Positions 34,131-42,892 of a stretch of 64,000 nt of DNA are shown here, piece by piece. This DNA is from Lentzea fradiae. Its GTDB lineage: Bacteria; Actinomycetota; Actinomycetes; Mycobacteriales; Pseudonocardiaceae. Location of the stretch: NCBI RefSeq assembly GCF_900100955.1, contig NZ_FNCC01000010.1, positions 346,674 through 410,673 on the forward strand. The letters are read 5' to 3'. The notes beneath the pieces are model-generated. The model saw only the letters and a program-made list of their open reading frames with translations. It was not told the DNA's origin and did no database searches. The position numbers were made by a program, and so were the translations under genes. The number at the start of each line of letters is the position of its first letter. Position 1 is the first letter of the stretch.

Positions 34131-34330
34131 GCGGGGACGACGTTGTCCGCCTGCGGGCCCTTCTGGCCCTGAGTGACCTCGAAGGAGACCTTCTGGCCCT
34201 CCTGGAGCTCGCGGAAGCCCTGGGCGGCGATGTTCGAGTAGTGGACGAACACGTCCGCGCCACCGCCGTCCTGCTCGATGAAGCCGAAGCCCTTTTCAGC
34301 GTTGAACCATTTGACGGTTCCGGTGGCCAT
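34127..34330 (-). CDS. cspA: Cold-shock protein, CspA family
   Basis: This 67-residue beta-barrel protein has the two RNA-binding motifs KGFGFI (about 13-18) and VFVHYS (about 27-32), opening [14 protein letters not shown]. It binds single-stranded RNA and DNA and melts secondary structure. ATG 34330 follows GGAGCGCAC. The gene stands alone, converging on the desaturase; cold shock protein next to a desaturase suits a membrane and temperature-stress role. The 580 bp to the Asp23 gene hold one SigF-like promoter and no other gene. Confidence 0.95.
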   Translation of the reverse strand: MATGTVKWFNAEKGFGFIEQDGGGADVFVHYSNIAAQGFRELQEGQKVSFEVTQGQKGPQADNVVPA

Positions 34331-34706
34331 GTGCGCTCCAAGCATGATTCGGCACCCGCACGATGCGGAGCCGGAGGTGATCCGCCATGGCCCTCGGAGA
34401 TGCTGAACAGCAAAACGCCCGTGACACGTGATCACGGGCGACCGGTACTTCGGAACCATGACTGATGGCACCACGCTACACGGGCTGCTCGGCGGTGGGT
34501 CCACCGCGTCATCGTCAGACGGTGCGAAGTCCACTTCGGCGTGGACGCCCCCGCGGTGTCCACTCCGGCCGACGTGGACAGCGCGGTGGAAGTCCCGTAG
34601 CCGTCAAGCAGCGGCGTCGTTCTGCGAGGGTGCGTGCTCTGGTTTTCTAGCCCACATCGGACTCGGAAGACGGACTCCGACTCGTCCCGCTACTCGCTCC
34701 GCAGTG

Positions 34707-34731
34707 GTTTGCGGTCCGCATGCCGGGGAAC
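34707..34731 (+). promoter_or_regulatory. SigF/SigB-type promoter GTTT-N15-GGGAAC
   Basis: GTTT at 34707-34710 and GGGAAC at 34726-34731, the only such match in the gap upstream of the Asp23 operon (start 34911). Confidence 0.5.
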
Positions 34732-34910
34732 TCATCAGACATCCAACCGCCCCGGACCCAGGCGACAGGGGATCTCCGGGAGCGTTTCTTCTGCTTCGTT
34801 CTCCTGCACCACTCGCGGCCCCGCCGCGCTCACGTGGCGGCAGCCGTTCGGGTCACAGGAGATCTCCCGGGATCCGCTCCACACCGAACGCAAGATCGAG
34901 GAGACCCGCA

Positions 34911-35390
34911 GTGACCAACCCGACCATCTCCGCAGCCACACCACCTGCGCAGACCACGAACTCCGAGATCGCGACGTCCAACAGGAGCCTGCTCTCCTCC
35001 TCCGAGGGGACGACCACCGTCGCCGACACCGTGGTCCAGAAGATCGCCGGACTCGCCACGCGCGAAATCCCCGGTGTGCACGCGCTGGGCGGAGGCGCGG
35101 CGCGTGCCTTCAGCTCGCTGCGCGAGCGCATTCCCGGCGCCACCGCGTCAGCGGGTCAGGGAGTCTCGGTCGAGGTCGGCGAGCGACAGGCCGCCATCGA
35201 CCTGCACATCCTCGTCGAGTACGGCGTGTCCATCGCGGACCTGGCCAGTGCGGTTCGCCGCAACGTGATCGGCGCGGTCGAGCAGATGACAGGTCTCCAG
35301 GTCGTGGAGGTCAACATCGCGGTCACCGACGTCCACATCCCCGGCGAGGAGGACGACGGCAGGACTCCGGAACCCGGTCGGGTGCAGTGA
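34911..35390 (+). CDS. Asp23/Gls24 family envelope-stress protein 1
   Basis: The 159-residue protein has the Asp23 pattern: TTVADTVVQKIAGLATREIP, then GVHALG, and later DLHILVEYGVSIADLA and GLQVVEVNIAVTDVHIP. The N-terminal 30 residues are Ser/Thr-rich. Asp23 proteins polymerise at the membrane, anchored by AmaP, and are among the most abundant SigB-regulated proteins in staphylococci. GTG 34911 has GAGGAG upstream. First gene of a six-gene, tightly overlapping operon. Confidence 0.9.
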   Translation: MTNPTISAATPPAQTTNSEIATSNRSLLSSSEGTTTVADTVVQKIAGLATREIPGVHALGGGAARAFSSLRERIPGATASAGQGVSVEVGERQAAIDLHILVEYGVSIADLASAVRRNVIGAVEQMTGLQVVEVNIAVTDVHIPGEEDDGRTPEPGRVQ

Positions 35391-35788
35391 GCCCCCAGAT
35401 CGACGCGATGGTCATCGCCACCGCGGTGACGGTCCTTCCCCAGGTGGCGGGACCGCACAGCGGCCGGTACGGGGAGATCGTCACCCTCCTGCCGGGCCGC
35501 AGGGTGGAGGGAGTTCGCCTGCGCACGGACGAGATCGTCATCGGCGTCGTCGCGAGGTACCCGGCCACGACCGCCGAAGTCGATGCGGCCGTGCGCGCCA
35601 CCGTCCACGCCGCGATCGGGAGAGTCGAGTTCCCGGTTCACCTGTGGATCGGCGACATCGCGATTCCCCGCGTCCTGTCGCCCGGCATCACGACCGGGCG
35701 TCGCTCGGCGCGCAAGCTCCCCCTGCCCTCCGCGAGGGCCTGGGCGACGAGCCGCACTCCGGCCACCAGAGCAGGGACAACACCATGA
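35387..35788 (+). CDS. Asp23-like protein 2 (short)
   Basis: The 133-residue protein resembles the second half of an Asp23 domain: EVDAAVRATVHAAIGRVEFP, then VHLWIGDI. GTG 35387 overlaps the preceding stop (GTGA). The C-terminal 30 residues are basic and low-complexity. Probably a partner or divergent copy of Asp23 in the same complex; direct function unknown. Confidence 0.75.
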   Translation: MSPQIDAMVIATAVTVLPQVAGPHSGRYGEIVTLLPGRRVEGVRLRTDEIVIGVVARYPATTAEVDAAVRATVHAAIGRVEFPVHLWIGDIAIPRVLSPGITTGRRSARKLPLPSARAWATSRTPATRAGTTP

Positions 35789-35961
35789 ACTCGACCACCA
35801 CCGGGATGCTCGCGGGCATCGCGCTCGGCTTCGCCGCCGCGTTCGGCGGTTTCGGCGCCTTCATCGTCGTGCTGCTGCTCGGTGCGGCCGGGCTCGTCGT
35901 CGGCAGGGTCCTCGACGGCAAGCTCGACATCTCGGCGCTCTCCGGCCGCGACCGGACCTGA
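35785..35961 (+). CDS. Small membrane protein, DUF2273-like
   Basis: The 58-residue protein has two membrane helices (GIALGFAAAFGGFGAFIVV and on through VVLLLGAAGLVVG) and a short polar tail. Small DUF2273-type proteins are usually encoded in Asp23-AmaP operons and probably help anchor the complex. ATG overlaps the previous stop (ATGA). Confidence 0.75.
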   Translation: MNSTTTGMLAGIALGFAAAFGGFGAFIVVLLLGAAGLVVGRVLDGKLDISALSGRDRT

Positions 35962-35966
35962 CCGTC

Positions 35967-36365
35967 GTGACTCCCGCAGGCCCACCCGCGCAGGAGAACA
36001 CGGACGATCCAGGTGCGCGCGGCAGCCTCACGATCAGCGAAAGAGCTGTGGAGCGGATCGCCTCGCACGCGGCGCTCGAGGTCGACGGCATCGGTGGTTC
36101 CGCACCGCGCGTGCTCGGTGTCACGGTCGGCGCCGAGGAGGCCGAACGGAACGTGCGGATCGCCGCGAGGATCACCGGCGCGGTCGTCGCGCTCGACGTG
36201 CGGCTGTCGATCACCTACCCGGCGCCGGTGGGCAGCACCGCCGAGTCCGCGCGGACACACCTGATCAGCCGGGTCCACGCCTTGACCGGCCTGAGCGTGT
36301 TGAAGGTCGACATCACCGTCACCGCACTGCACCGCGCGGTCGTGACGCCGCGGAGGATCCGATGA
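35967..36365 (+). CDS. Asp23/Gls24 family protein 3
   Basis: This 132-residue full Asp23 domain has ISERAVERIASHAALEVDGI, then ITGAVVALDVRLSITYPAPV, then LTGLSVLKVDITVTAL. It starts at GTG 35967, 5 bp after the previous stop. A second complete Asp23 in one operon suggests hetero-oligomers. Confidence 0.88.
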   Translation: MTPAGPPAQENTDDPGARGSLTISERAVERIASHAALEVDGIGGSAPRVLGVTVGAEEAERNVRIAARITGAVVALDVRLSITYPAPVGSTAESARTHLISRVHALTGLSVLKVDITVTALHRAVVTPRRIR

Positions 36366-36907
36366 AGCGGTTGCCCCGCCGCAGCACACCGGCCGTCCTC
36401 GTGGCTCTGACCGTCCTCGCGGCCTGCGTTCTCGCCGCCGTCGTGTCGGTGCAGACGCTCCTCGGGCAGGACCCGTGGGTCGATCCCCGCGCCGTCTTCG
36501 CCGCTGTGCACGACACCCGCTGGGAAGACCCCGTCGTCGCGCTCACCGCCGCGGTCTGCGTGGTGCTCGGTGCGGGCCTGCTGCTGTGCGCGGTGCTCCC
36601 CGGCAACCCCGTCGTACTGCCACTGCGCGACGACGACCCGGACACCAGGTCCACGATGGACTCCGGGGTCACCCGCCGGAGCCTGCGCAACGTCCTGCGC
36701 ACAGCCGCTTCATCGGTCGACGGCGTCACCGCCGCGAGGCTCACCCTCGGACGGCGCACGATCACCACGACCGTCAGCACGGACCGCACGATCACCGACG
36801 GGCTCGCCGCCGCCGTGCGCGGCGCGGTCGAGAACCGGCTCGACCGCATCCGGCCGGCCATCCGACCAGCCGTGGTCGTCCACGTCAAGGCCAGGAGAAC
36901 ACGATGA
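36362..36907 (+). CDS. DUF6286 membrane protein of the Asp23 operon
   Basis: The 181-residue protein has two membrane helices (about 10-35 and 58-82) followed by a cytoplasmic domain with a DUF6286/Asp23-like layout (RNVLRTAASSVDGVTAARLT, then TDRTITDGLAAAV). ATG overlaps the preceding stop (ATGA). It probably links the Asp23 layer to the membrane. Confidence 0.8.
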   Translation: MKRLPRRSTPAVLVALTVLAACVLAAVVSVQTLLGQDPWVDPRAVFAAVHDTRWEDPVVALTAAVCVVLGAGLLLCAVLPGNPVVLPLRDDDPDTRSTMDSGVTRRSLRNVLRTAASSVDGVTAARLTLGRRTITTTVSTDRTITDGLAAAVRGAVENRLDRIRPAIRPAVVVHVKARRTR

Positions 36908-37572
36908 ACGGCCTCGAGAGGCCAGCAAGGCTCAACCGCGTCGTGCTGGCGGTCACCGGACTGGTGCTGCTCGTCGGCGGCGGTGTCGTGGTGGCCGAGA
37001 CCCTCACCACCCTGAACCTGCTCCGCCCCGACGCCCCTCTCGTTCCCGGCGACGCCCTGCCGCCGACGTGGGTCTGGTACGTCGCCGCGATCGGCTCAGC
37101 GGCTCTCGGGCTCCTGGCGATCCGGTGGCTCGTCGCACAGGCCGACCGCACACCTGAGAGCAGCACCTGGCGATACGACACCGAACCCGGCAGCGGCCGG
37201 ACCGAACTGGCCGCGAGCACTGCCATCACCCCTTTGCTGGCAGAGATCGAGGCCTACCCCGGCGTGCACGCCGTGCACGGCACCCTGGCCGGGCGCCTGG
37301 ACGCCCCGGCTCTGGCACTGGTGATCAGCACGACGCGGGACGGCGAGCCCGGCGCGATCCGGCACGCACTCGTCTCGGAAGGGCTGCCACGACTGCGCCG
37401 AGCCCTCGCCATCGACGAGTTGCCCACGACCGTCGAGTTCCGCCTCACCGACGCGCGCGGCCCGCGGACACCCGCACGACGTGCCCATCGGGAGCAGGCA
37501 CCCGACCTCGGCGCCTCGCCACGTGACGACCGCGGCCCTGCGCCTGCCGAGAACCGCAGCCGTGCGATGTGA
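36904..37572 (+). CDS. amaP: AmaP-like membrane anchor for Asp23
   Basis: The 222-residue protein has two membrane helices (about 12-33 and 58-80) and a C-terminal cytoplasmic domain with an Asp23-like section (ITPLLAEIEAYPGVHAVHG, about 110-128). This matches alkaline-shock-response membrane anchor AmaP. ATG overlaps the DUF6286 stop. It closes the operon; a Pro/Arg-rich tail of about 40 residues follows the domain. Confidence 0.82.
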   Translation: MNGLERPARLNRVVLAVTGLVLLVGGGVVVAETLTTLNLLRPDAPLVPGDALPPTWVWYVAAIGSAALGLLAIRWLVAQADRTPESSTWRYDTEPGSGRTELAASTAITPLLAEIEAYPGVHAVHGTLAGRLDAPALALVISTTRDGEPGAIRHALVSEGLPRLRRALAIDELPTTVEFRLTDARGPRTPARRAHREQAPDLGASPRDDRGPAPAENRSRAM

Positions 37573-37725
37573 GGCTCGCATCGAACTCGTCCGTGTTCGG
37601 CTTGACGGAGGCCACATGACCAGGAGATCCACCGCAGCAGCGCCACACGAGAACGGATTCGGATCGACGATCGTGAGGAGACGTCGCGCGTTCGAGGCGT
37701 ACCTCCACCTGGGGAGGGTGGCGCC

Positions 37726-38157
37726 GTGGATCCCTGGCTCATCTGGCTGATCATCGGGTTGGTTCTGGCCATCGCCGAGATCTTCACGCTCACCGCTGCA
37801 CTCGGCCTGCTCGGCGTCGCGGCGATCACCACGGCGGGGTCGGCGGCGATCGGTCTGCCGATCGCCGGTCAGCTCGTGGTGTTCAGCGTCGTGTCCGCCG
37901 CGGGCGTGGTGCTCGTGAGGCCTTGGGCGCGGCGCATGATGCTGCGACCGCGGCCGGAGCGGTTCGGCGTGGAGGCGTTGGTAGGTGCTTCCGCCTACGT
38001 GCTGCGTGAGGTGAACGACCACGAGGGCCTGGTGCGGCTGCGTGGTGAGGACTGGACGGCTCGCCCGTACGACAGGTCCGTCGTCATCCCGGCCGGAAGC
38101 ACGGTCGACGTACTGCACATCGACGGCACCACCGCCGTCGTCTACCCACGGGAGTGA
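37726..38157 (+). CDS. NfeD-family membrane protein
   Basis: The 143-residue protein has three membrane helices (about 4-75) and a C-terminal OB-fold (GVEALVGASAYVLREVNDHE, then GEDWTARP). NfeD proteins partner with SPFH/flotillin proteins in membrane microdomains. The SPFH gene follows after 3 bp. GTG follows GGGAGG. Confidence 0.9.
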   Translation: MDPWLIWLIIGLVLAIAEIFTLTAALGLLGVAAITTAGSAAIGLPIAGQLVVFSVVSAAGVVLVRPWARRMMLRPRPERFGVEALVGASAYVLREVNDHEGLVRLRGEDWTARPYDRSVVIPAGSTVDVLHIDGTTAVVYPRE

Positions 38158-38160
38158 GCC

Positions 38161-39216
38161 ATGTCCACACTGCTCGTCGCCGGGCTGGTGCTCGCGATCT
38201 TCGCGGTGTTCACCGTGCTGCGCGCTGTGCGCATCGTGCCGCAAGCACGTGCGCGCAACGTCGAACGTCTAGGTCGCTACCAGCGCACCCTCACGCCCGG
38301 CCTGAACTTCGTCATCCCCTACGTCGACCGCGTCTACCCGCCGATCGACCTGCGCGAGCAGGTGGTGTCGTTCCGGCCGCAGCCGGTGATCACCGAGGAC
38401 AACCTCGTGGTGGAGATCGACACGGTGCTGTACTTCCAGGTCACCGACCCCCGGGCCGCCGCCTACGAGATCGCCAGCTTCCTGCAGGCGGTCGAGCAGC
38501 TCACCGTCACCACCCTGCGCAACGTCGTCGGCTCCATGGACCTGGAGAAGACCCTCACCTCACGCGACACGATCAACAACCAGCTGCGCGGCGTGCTCGA
38601 CGACGCGACCGGCAAGTGGGGCCTGCGGGTCAACCGCGTGGAGATCAAGGCCATCGACCCGCCGCAGAGCATCAAGGAGGCGATGGAGAAGCAGATGCGG
38701 GCCGAGCGCGACAAGCGGGCCGCGATCCTCAACGCCGAAGGACAGCGTCAGTCGCAGATCCTCACGGCCGAGGGCGACAAGCAGGCCGCGGTGTTGCGCG
38801 CGGAAGGAAACCGGGCCGCGACCATCCTCAAGGCGGAGGGCGAGTCCCGCGCCATCGACCAGGTCTTCCAGTCAGTGCACCGCAACGATCCCGACCCGAA
38901 ACTCCTCGCCTACCAGTACCTCCAGATGCTGCCCAAGCTCGCGGACGGTCCCGGCAACACCTTCTGGGTGATCCCGAGCGAGGTCACCACCGCACTGCAA
39001 GACGTCTCCAAGGCGTTCTCAGAGGTGCTGCCACGATCAGTCGCCGCCGGGCGCGACGAAGCCGTGGAGGCCGCCGCCGCACAGGCCGAGGAGGACGTCG
39101 CGCGGGCGAGCGAGGCGGCAGCCGCAGCGGTCTCGGACGCCGCGGACGCCGCCGCGCCGGTGAACGCACTGCGACCGGAACCGGCGGGAAGCCGAGAACG
39201 GCGTCGGCCGCGGTGA
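38161..39216 (+). CDS. SPFH/stomatin-prohibitin family protein
   Basis: The 351-residue protein has an N-terminal membrane helix (about 3-22), the SPFH domain (ERLGRYQRTLTPGLNFVIPY through about 185) and a long helical repeat (EGQRQSQILTAEGDKQAAVL). It is the QmcA/stomatin type with an Ala-rich coiled tail. It forms ring-like scaffolds at the membrane with the NfeD partner encoded just upstream. Confidence 0.93.
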   Translation: MSTLLVAGLVLAIFAVFTVLRAVRIVPQARARNVERLGRYQRTLTPGLNFVIPYVDRVYPPIDLREQVVSFRPQPVITEDNLVVEIDTVLYFQVTDPRAAAYEIASFLQAVEQLTVTTLRNVVGSMDLEKTLTSRDTINNQLRGVLDDATGKWGLRVNRVEIKAIDPPQSIKEAMEKQMRAERDKRAAILNAEGQRQSQILTAEGDKQAAVLRAEGNRAATILKAEGESRAIDQVFQSVHRNDPDPKLLAYQYLQMLPKLADGPGNTFWVIPSEVTTALQDVSKAFSEVLPRSVAAGRDEAVEAAAAQAEEDVARASEAAAAAVSDAADAAAPVNALRPEPAGSRERRRPR

Positions 39217-39508
39217 TCGCGTTCGGCGCCGCCGTGACCGTGCCCAGCCCTGACAGGCCGCTGGTCCTGGCAGGTCGCCGAGCCGCGAACGCGCACCCGG
39301 TGCCGGCCTGTGCTCGAAGTGGTGTCGTGCCACACCGGACGACATCCGTGAGCCGAGGTTCGCCGCGGTGACCGAACGGCGGAGGTCGCCGGGCGCGCTC
39401 GACGCTAGGATCGGTCAGGCGTCCGGCTCGGTCGGGCGGAATCGCGCCACGCCGCCCCGGACCCCGGTGGCCCCACTTCGCCAGTCACGGTCTGGAGTGC
39501 TGCCCACC

Positions 39509-40006
39509 ATGCTCGACATCAGCCGCCTTTCGGCGGTTTCGGCGAACGTCGCCGCCCGGCTCGTCCACCGCCAGGTCGCCGTCCGGCACGTGTGCATCGC
39601 GTGCGGGGTGCGGACGAACGCGATCGGCACGGCGCTCTACCTGTGGGAGGCCGCAGGCCGCTGTGACCTCTACACGAGTTCCGGGTTCTGCGGCGAGGAG
39701 ATCGCGGAGCTGCAGACCATGCTCTGCGAGGGGCCCGCGTTCGAAGCGGCCCGGCAGAACTGGCCGGTGCTCGTGCCGGATCTCGTGGACCACGTGGCGT
39801 CGGTGCGCTGGCCGCTCCTGGCCGGCGCGGCGGTCGAGGCCGGAGTCGCGGCGATCTTCGCCTTTCCTCTCGCCCTCGGCGCGGAACCGCTCGGTGTGCT
39901 GGAGATCCACCGCGGCGACGGCGACGCGCTGACACCCACCGAGGTCGCCGGAGCAGTGCAGCTGGCAGACATCGCTCTCACCCTGCTGCTGGACGACGAG
40001 TGGTGA
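39509..40006 (+). CDS. GAF-domain sensor protein without ANTAR
   Basis: The 165-residue single GAF module is of the type found in GAF-ANTAR regulators: DLYTSSGFCGEEIAELQTML, then EGPAFEAARQNWPVLVPDL, then AIFAFPLALGAEPLGVLEI. No output domain is attached. ATG 39509 follows GGAGTG with long spacing; longer in-frame starts add basic text. Three Cys (HVCIACG, RCDLY) near the start could sense redox or metals. A sigma-region-4-only gene follows. Confidence 0.8.
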   Translation: MLDISRLSAVSANVAARLVHRQVAVRHVCIACGVRTNAIGTALYLWEAAGRCDLYTSSGFCGEEIAELQTMLCEGPAFEAARQNWPVLVPDLVDHVASVRWPLLAGAAVEAGVAAIFAFPLALGAEPLGVLEIHRGDGDALTPTEVAGAVQLADIALTLLLDDEW

Positions 40007-40061
40007 AGAGTCCGGTGGCGGTGCAGTCGCAGCTCGACGCCGAGGCACCTCGTGGCCTCGC

Positions 40062-40337
40062 GTGGGCCGTGCGAGACCACGTTCCCCACAGGTTTCGGGA
40101 TCCCTCGGGTCCAGGGCCGGTGTCCTCTTGAGCGATCAGCCCCACGCCGATCTGGGACATCTGAGCGTGCTCAGCCCTGAGCAACGCGCCGTGCTGGAGC
40201 TTCGCGTGGTGCGCGGCCTGACCGCCGAGCAGGCGGCGTCGGCACTGGGCTCGACGGCGGCGGCCGTGAGATTGCTGCAACACCACGCCCTGGACGCGCT
40301 GCGGAACGCGATCACGCGCGAAGGGACGCGGGAATGA
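40062..40337 (+). CDS. Stand-alone sigma region 4-like HTH
   Basis: This 91-residue frame has a sigma-70 region 4-type HTH at its C-terminal half: LSPEQRAVLELRVVRGLTAE, then QAASALGSTAAAVRLLQHHA. There is no region 2. A TTG at 40128 could be the real start, giving 69 residues. It may act as a DNA-binding output for the GAF protein upstream, or be a relic of an ECF sigma factor. Confidence 0.6.
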   Translation: MGRARPRSPQVSGSLGSRAGVLLSDQPHADLGHLSVLSPEQRAVLELRVVRGLTAEQAASALGSTAAAVRLLQHHALDALRNAITREGTRE

Positions 40338-40506
40338 GTCCGTCAGGGCACCGGCACAGCACGGAAAGATCATGCCGGAATCATCTTCCACAGTGGACAG
40401 ACGCCGGACGCGGACTCCGCTCGCGCTCCGCTGACGCCGGACCCGACGGCCGGTGGCCGGGTGCGCCCAGGCCGGCCGCCGCGCGCACAGGTGACAGGAT
40501 GCGGTG

Positions 40507-41307
40507 ATGGACGCCCGACGCAGGAACAACGTGACCGTCATCGGTTGCGAGGACGCTCCGACGGTGCTGCTCGCCCACGGGTTCGGCTGCGACCAGAACC
40601 TGTGGAGGCTGGTGGTGCCTGACCTGTCGAAGCGGTTCCGGATCGTGCTGTTCGACCACGTCGGGTCGGGCAGGTCCGACGTCGCGGCCTGGTCCCCGCA
40701 GCGCTACACCACACTCGACGGTTATGCCGAGGACGTGCTGGAGATCTGCGCGGAGCTGGACCTGCGGGACGTCGTGCTGGTCGGACACTCGGTCAGCGCG
40801 ATGATCGCCGTCCTCGCGGCCAACCGCGAGCCCGAGAGGTTCGCCAAGCTCGTGCTGCTGACCCCGTCGCCCTGCTACCTCGACGACGGCGACTACCGGG
40901 GCGGTTTCACCCGTGCGGACATCGACGAGCTGCTCGACTCGCTCGAGTCGAACTACCTCGGCTGGTCCGCGGCGATGGCGCCGGTCATCGCCGGCAACCC
41001 GGACCGGCCCGAGGTCGCCGGTGAGCTGGAGGCCGCGTTCTGCCGCACCGACCCGGCGATCGCGCGGGTGTTCGCGCGCACCACCTTCCTGTCCGACAAC
41101 CGCGCGGACCTCGCGGACGTCACCGTGCGGACCGCCGTGCTGCAGTGCTCCTCGGACGCGATCGCGCCGCGCGAGGTCGGCCAGTTCGTGCACGACCGGA
41201 TCGAGGGCAGCGTGCTGGTGACGCTCGATGCGATCGGCCACTGCCCGCAGCTGAGCGCTCCAGAGCAGACGGCGGCCGCGATCGCTGAGTTCGCGGGCGC
41301 CCGGTGA
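40507..41307 (+). CDS. rsbQ: RsbQ-like alpha/beta hydrolase, energy-stress sensor
   Basis: The 266-residue protein follows Bacillus RsbQ along its length: HGFGCDQNLW, FDHVGSGRSD, RYTTLDGYAEDVLEI, PSPCYLDD, NYLGW and IGHCPQLS. The triad is S95, D217, H245. RsbQ is required with RsbP to turn on SigB in energy stress. It is also the bacterial relative of karrikin and strigolactone receptors. AGGA lies 7 nt from ATG 40507. The downstream gene encodes the PAS-PP2C partner, confirming the pair. Confidence 0.92.
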   Translation: MDARRRNNVTVIGCEDAPTVLLAHGFGCDQNLWRLVVPDLSKRFRIVLFDHVGSGRSDVAAWSPQRYTTLDGYAEDVLEICAELDLRDVVLVGHSVSAMIAVLAANREPERFAKLVLLTPSPCYLDDGDYRGGFTRADIDELLDSLESNYLGWSAAMAPVIAGNPDRPEVAGELEAAFCRTDPAIARVFARTTFLSDNRADLADVTVRTAVLQCSSDAIAPREVGQFVHDRIEGSVLVTLDAIGHCPQLSAPEQTAAAIAEFAGAR

Positions 41308-41339
41308 TCCGCCCGGCGGGAAGCGGCGAGGAGGCCGGA

Positions 41340-42530
41340 GTGGAGACCACGTTCTCGGCGTTGCTGGAGGACAGTGCGGAAGACCTGTACGAGAACGCAC
41401 CGTGCGGCTACCTGTCCACGCTGATGGACGGCACGATCGCCAAGATCAACGCCACGCTCCTGGGATGGCTGGGACACGAACGCGCGGAACTCCTCGGGCG
41501 TCGGCGGTTCGCCGATCTGCTCCCCGTCGGCGACCGGATCTACCACGAGACGCACTTCGCGCCGATGCTGCGCATGCACGGCGAGATCGGCGGTATCGCG
41601 CTGGAACTGGTGCGCGCGGACGGAACGCGAATGGCCGTGCTGGTCAGTTCGACGGTCAAGACGAGCGCGAACGGCACGGCTCAGCTGATCCGCACCACCA
41701 TCTTCGACGCCGGTGACCGCCGCGCCTACGAACACGAACTGCTGCGCGCACGCCAGGAGGCGGAACAGGAACGCGACCGTGTACAGCTGCTGGCCTCCAC
41801 CTTGCAGCGCACGCTGTTGCCGCCGTCGTTGCCGGACGTGCCCGGCATGGACGTCGCGGCCTACTACCACCCCGCCTCCGCGGACGAGGTGGGCGGCGAC
41901 TTCTACGACCTCTTCCCCCTCACCGGCGACACGTGGGCGTTCTTCCTCGGCGACGTGTCCGGCAAGGGCGCGGAGGCCGCCGTGGTCACGTCGCTTACCC
42001 GCTACACGCTGCGCGCCGCCGCCGTGCAGGAGCCCGGTCCCGCCTCCGTGCTGAAGCGCCTCAACACGGCGCTGCTCAAGGACCAGCACGGCGCGACGCC
42101 GCGGTTCTGCACCGCCATCCACGGCCTGCTCGAACCGGCGGAGGACGGCGCCAAAGTCACCCTCGCGAGCGGCGGGCACCCACCGGCGCTGGTGATCCGC
42201 CACCGCGGTGCGGCCGAACTCCTCGACACCAGGGGCGGTCAGCTGATCGGCGCGCTGCCGGACGCCCGCTTCGTCGAGGTCGAGCTGCACCTGCGGCCCG
42301 GTGACACACTCCTGCTCTACTCCGATGGACTCACCGAGGCCCGCACACACGGCCGCGTCCGCTACGACGAGGAGGACCTGCGCGACTGGGCCGACACCCT
42401 TGACGTCGGCAGCGCGACCGAGACCGTGGCCGCGGTGTCCCTGCTGCTCGACAGCTTCGGCGACGGTGTCGACGACGACACCGCGCTCCTCGCCCTCAGC
42501 GTGCGCCTGCTTGGAGATGAGAGACCATGA
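41340..42530 (+). CDS. rsbP: RsbP-like PAS-PP2C phosphatase
   Basis: The 396-residue protein has a PAS domain (about 10-125), a coiled coil (HELLRARQEAEQERDRVQLL, about 135-155) and a SpoIIE-type PP2C phosphatase. Metal motifs are GGDFYD (about 184), GDVSGKG (about 203) and DDDTALL (about 378). It should dephosphorylate an RsbV-type anti-anti-sigma factor. GAGGAGG precedes GTG 41340, the chosen start; an upstream in-frame GTG overlaps the rsbQ stop. With RsbQ upstream and a STAS gene downstream by ATGA overlap, this is a full input-to-output module. Confidence 0.92.
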   Translation: METTFSALLEDSAEDLYENAPCGYLSTLMDGTIAKINATLLGWLGHERAELLGRRRFADLLPVGDRIYHETHFAPMLRMHGEIGGIALELVRADGTRMAVLVSSTVKTSANGTAQLIRTTIFDAGDRRAYEHELLRARQEAEQERDRVQLLASTLQRTLLPPSLPDVPGMDVAAYYHPASADEVGGDFYDLFPLTGDTWAFFLGDVSGKGAEAAVVTSLTRYTLRAAAVQEPGPASVLKRLNTALLKDQHGATPRFCTAIHGLLEPAEDGAKVTLASGGHPPALVIRHRGAAELLDTRGGQLIGALPDARFVEVELHLRPGDTLLLYSDGLTEARTHGRVRYDEEDLRDWADTLDVGSATETVAAVSLLLDSFGDGVDDDTALLALSVRLLGDERP

Positions 42531-42889
42531 CCTCGTTCACCGTCACCACGCTCGACCTGGAAGCGGGTCCGGTGGTCGAGTTCGCCGGGGAGCTCGACTC
42601 CGCCTCGGCCCCGCGCGCACTCCAGGCCGTCGAGGCGATCTCGCCGCGGCCGGGCCAGCAGGTCGTGCTCGACCTGACCGGACTGCTCTTCTGCGACTCC
42701 AGCGGCATCTCCGCGCTGATCGCCGCACGCAACCTCGCGCACTCCGCGGAGGCCGGCCTGGCGCTCGCCGGCGTCCCACGCCACCTCGCCCGCACCCTCG
42801 TGCTCATCGGGCTGGACACCTTCTTCACCACCTACGCCACCGCCGCGCAGGCCCAGGCCGCCTGGCCGGAGTCGCCGGCCGGAGGGTGA
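42527..42889 (+). CDS. STAS-domain anti-anti-sigma factor (RsbV-type)
   Basis: This 120-residue single STAS domain has VVEFAGELDSASAPRALQAV, then the phosphorylatable-Ser site LLFCDSSGISALI (Ser in DSSG). Dephosphorylated by the upstream RsbP-like enzyme, it would bind an anti-sigma kinase and free a SigF/SigB-type factor. ATG overlaps the phosphatase stop (ATGA). Confidence 0.92.
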   Translation: MTSFTVTTLDLEAGPVVEFAGELDSASAPRALQAVEAISPRPGQQVVLDLTGLLFCDSSGISALIAARNLAHSAEAGLALAGVPRHLARTLVLIGLDTFFTTYATAAQAQAAWPESPAGG

Positions 42890-42892
42890 GTG

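Noticed and set aside
37617-37750. 44-codon frame with GGAGG site before NfeD
   Set aside because: Arg-rich, overlaps the NfeD start and resembles nothing known; may be a chance site.
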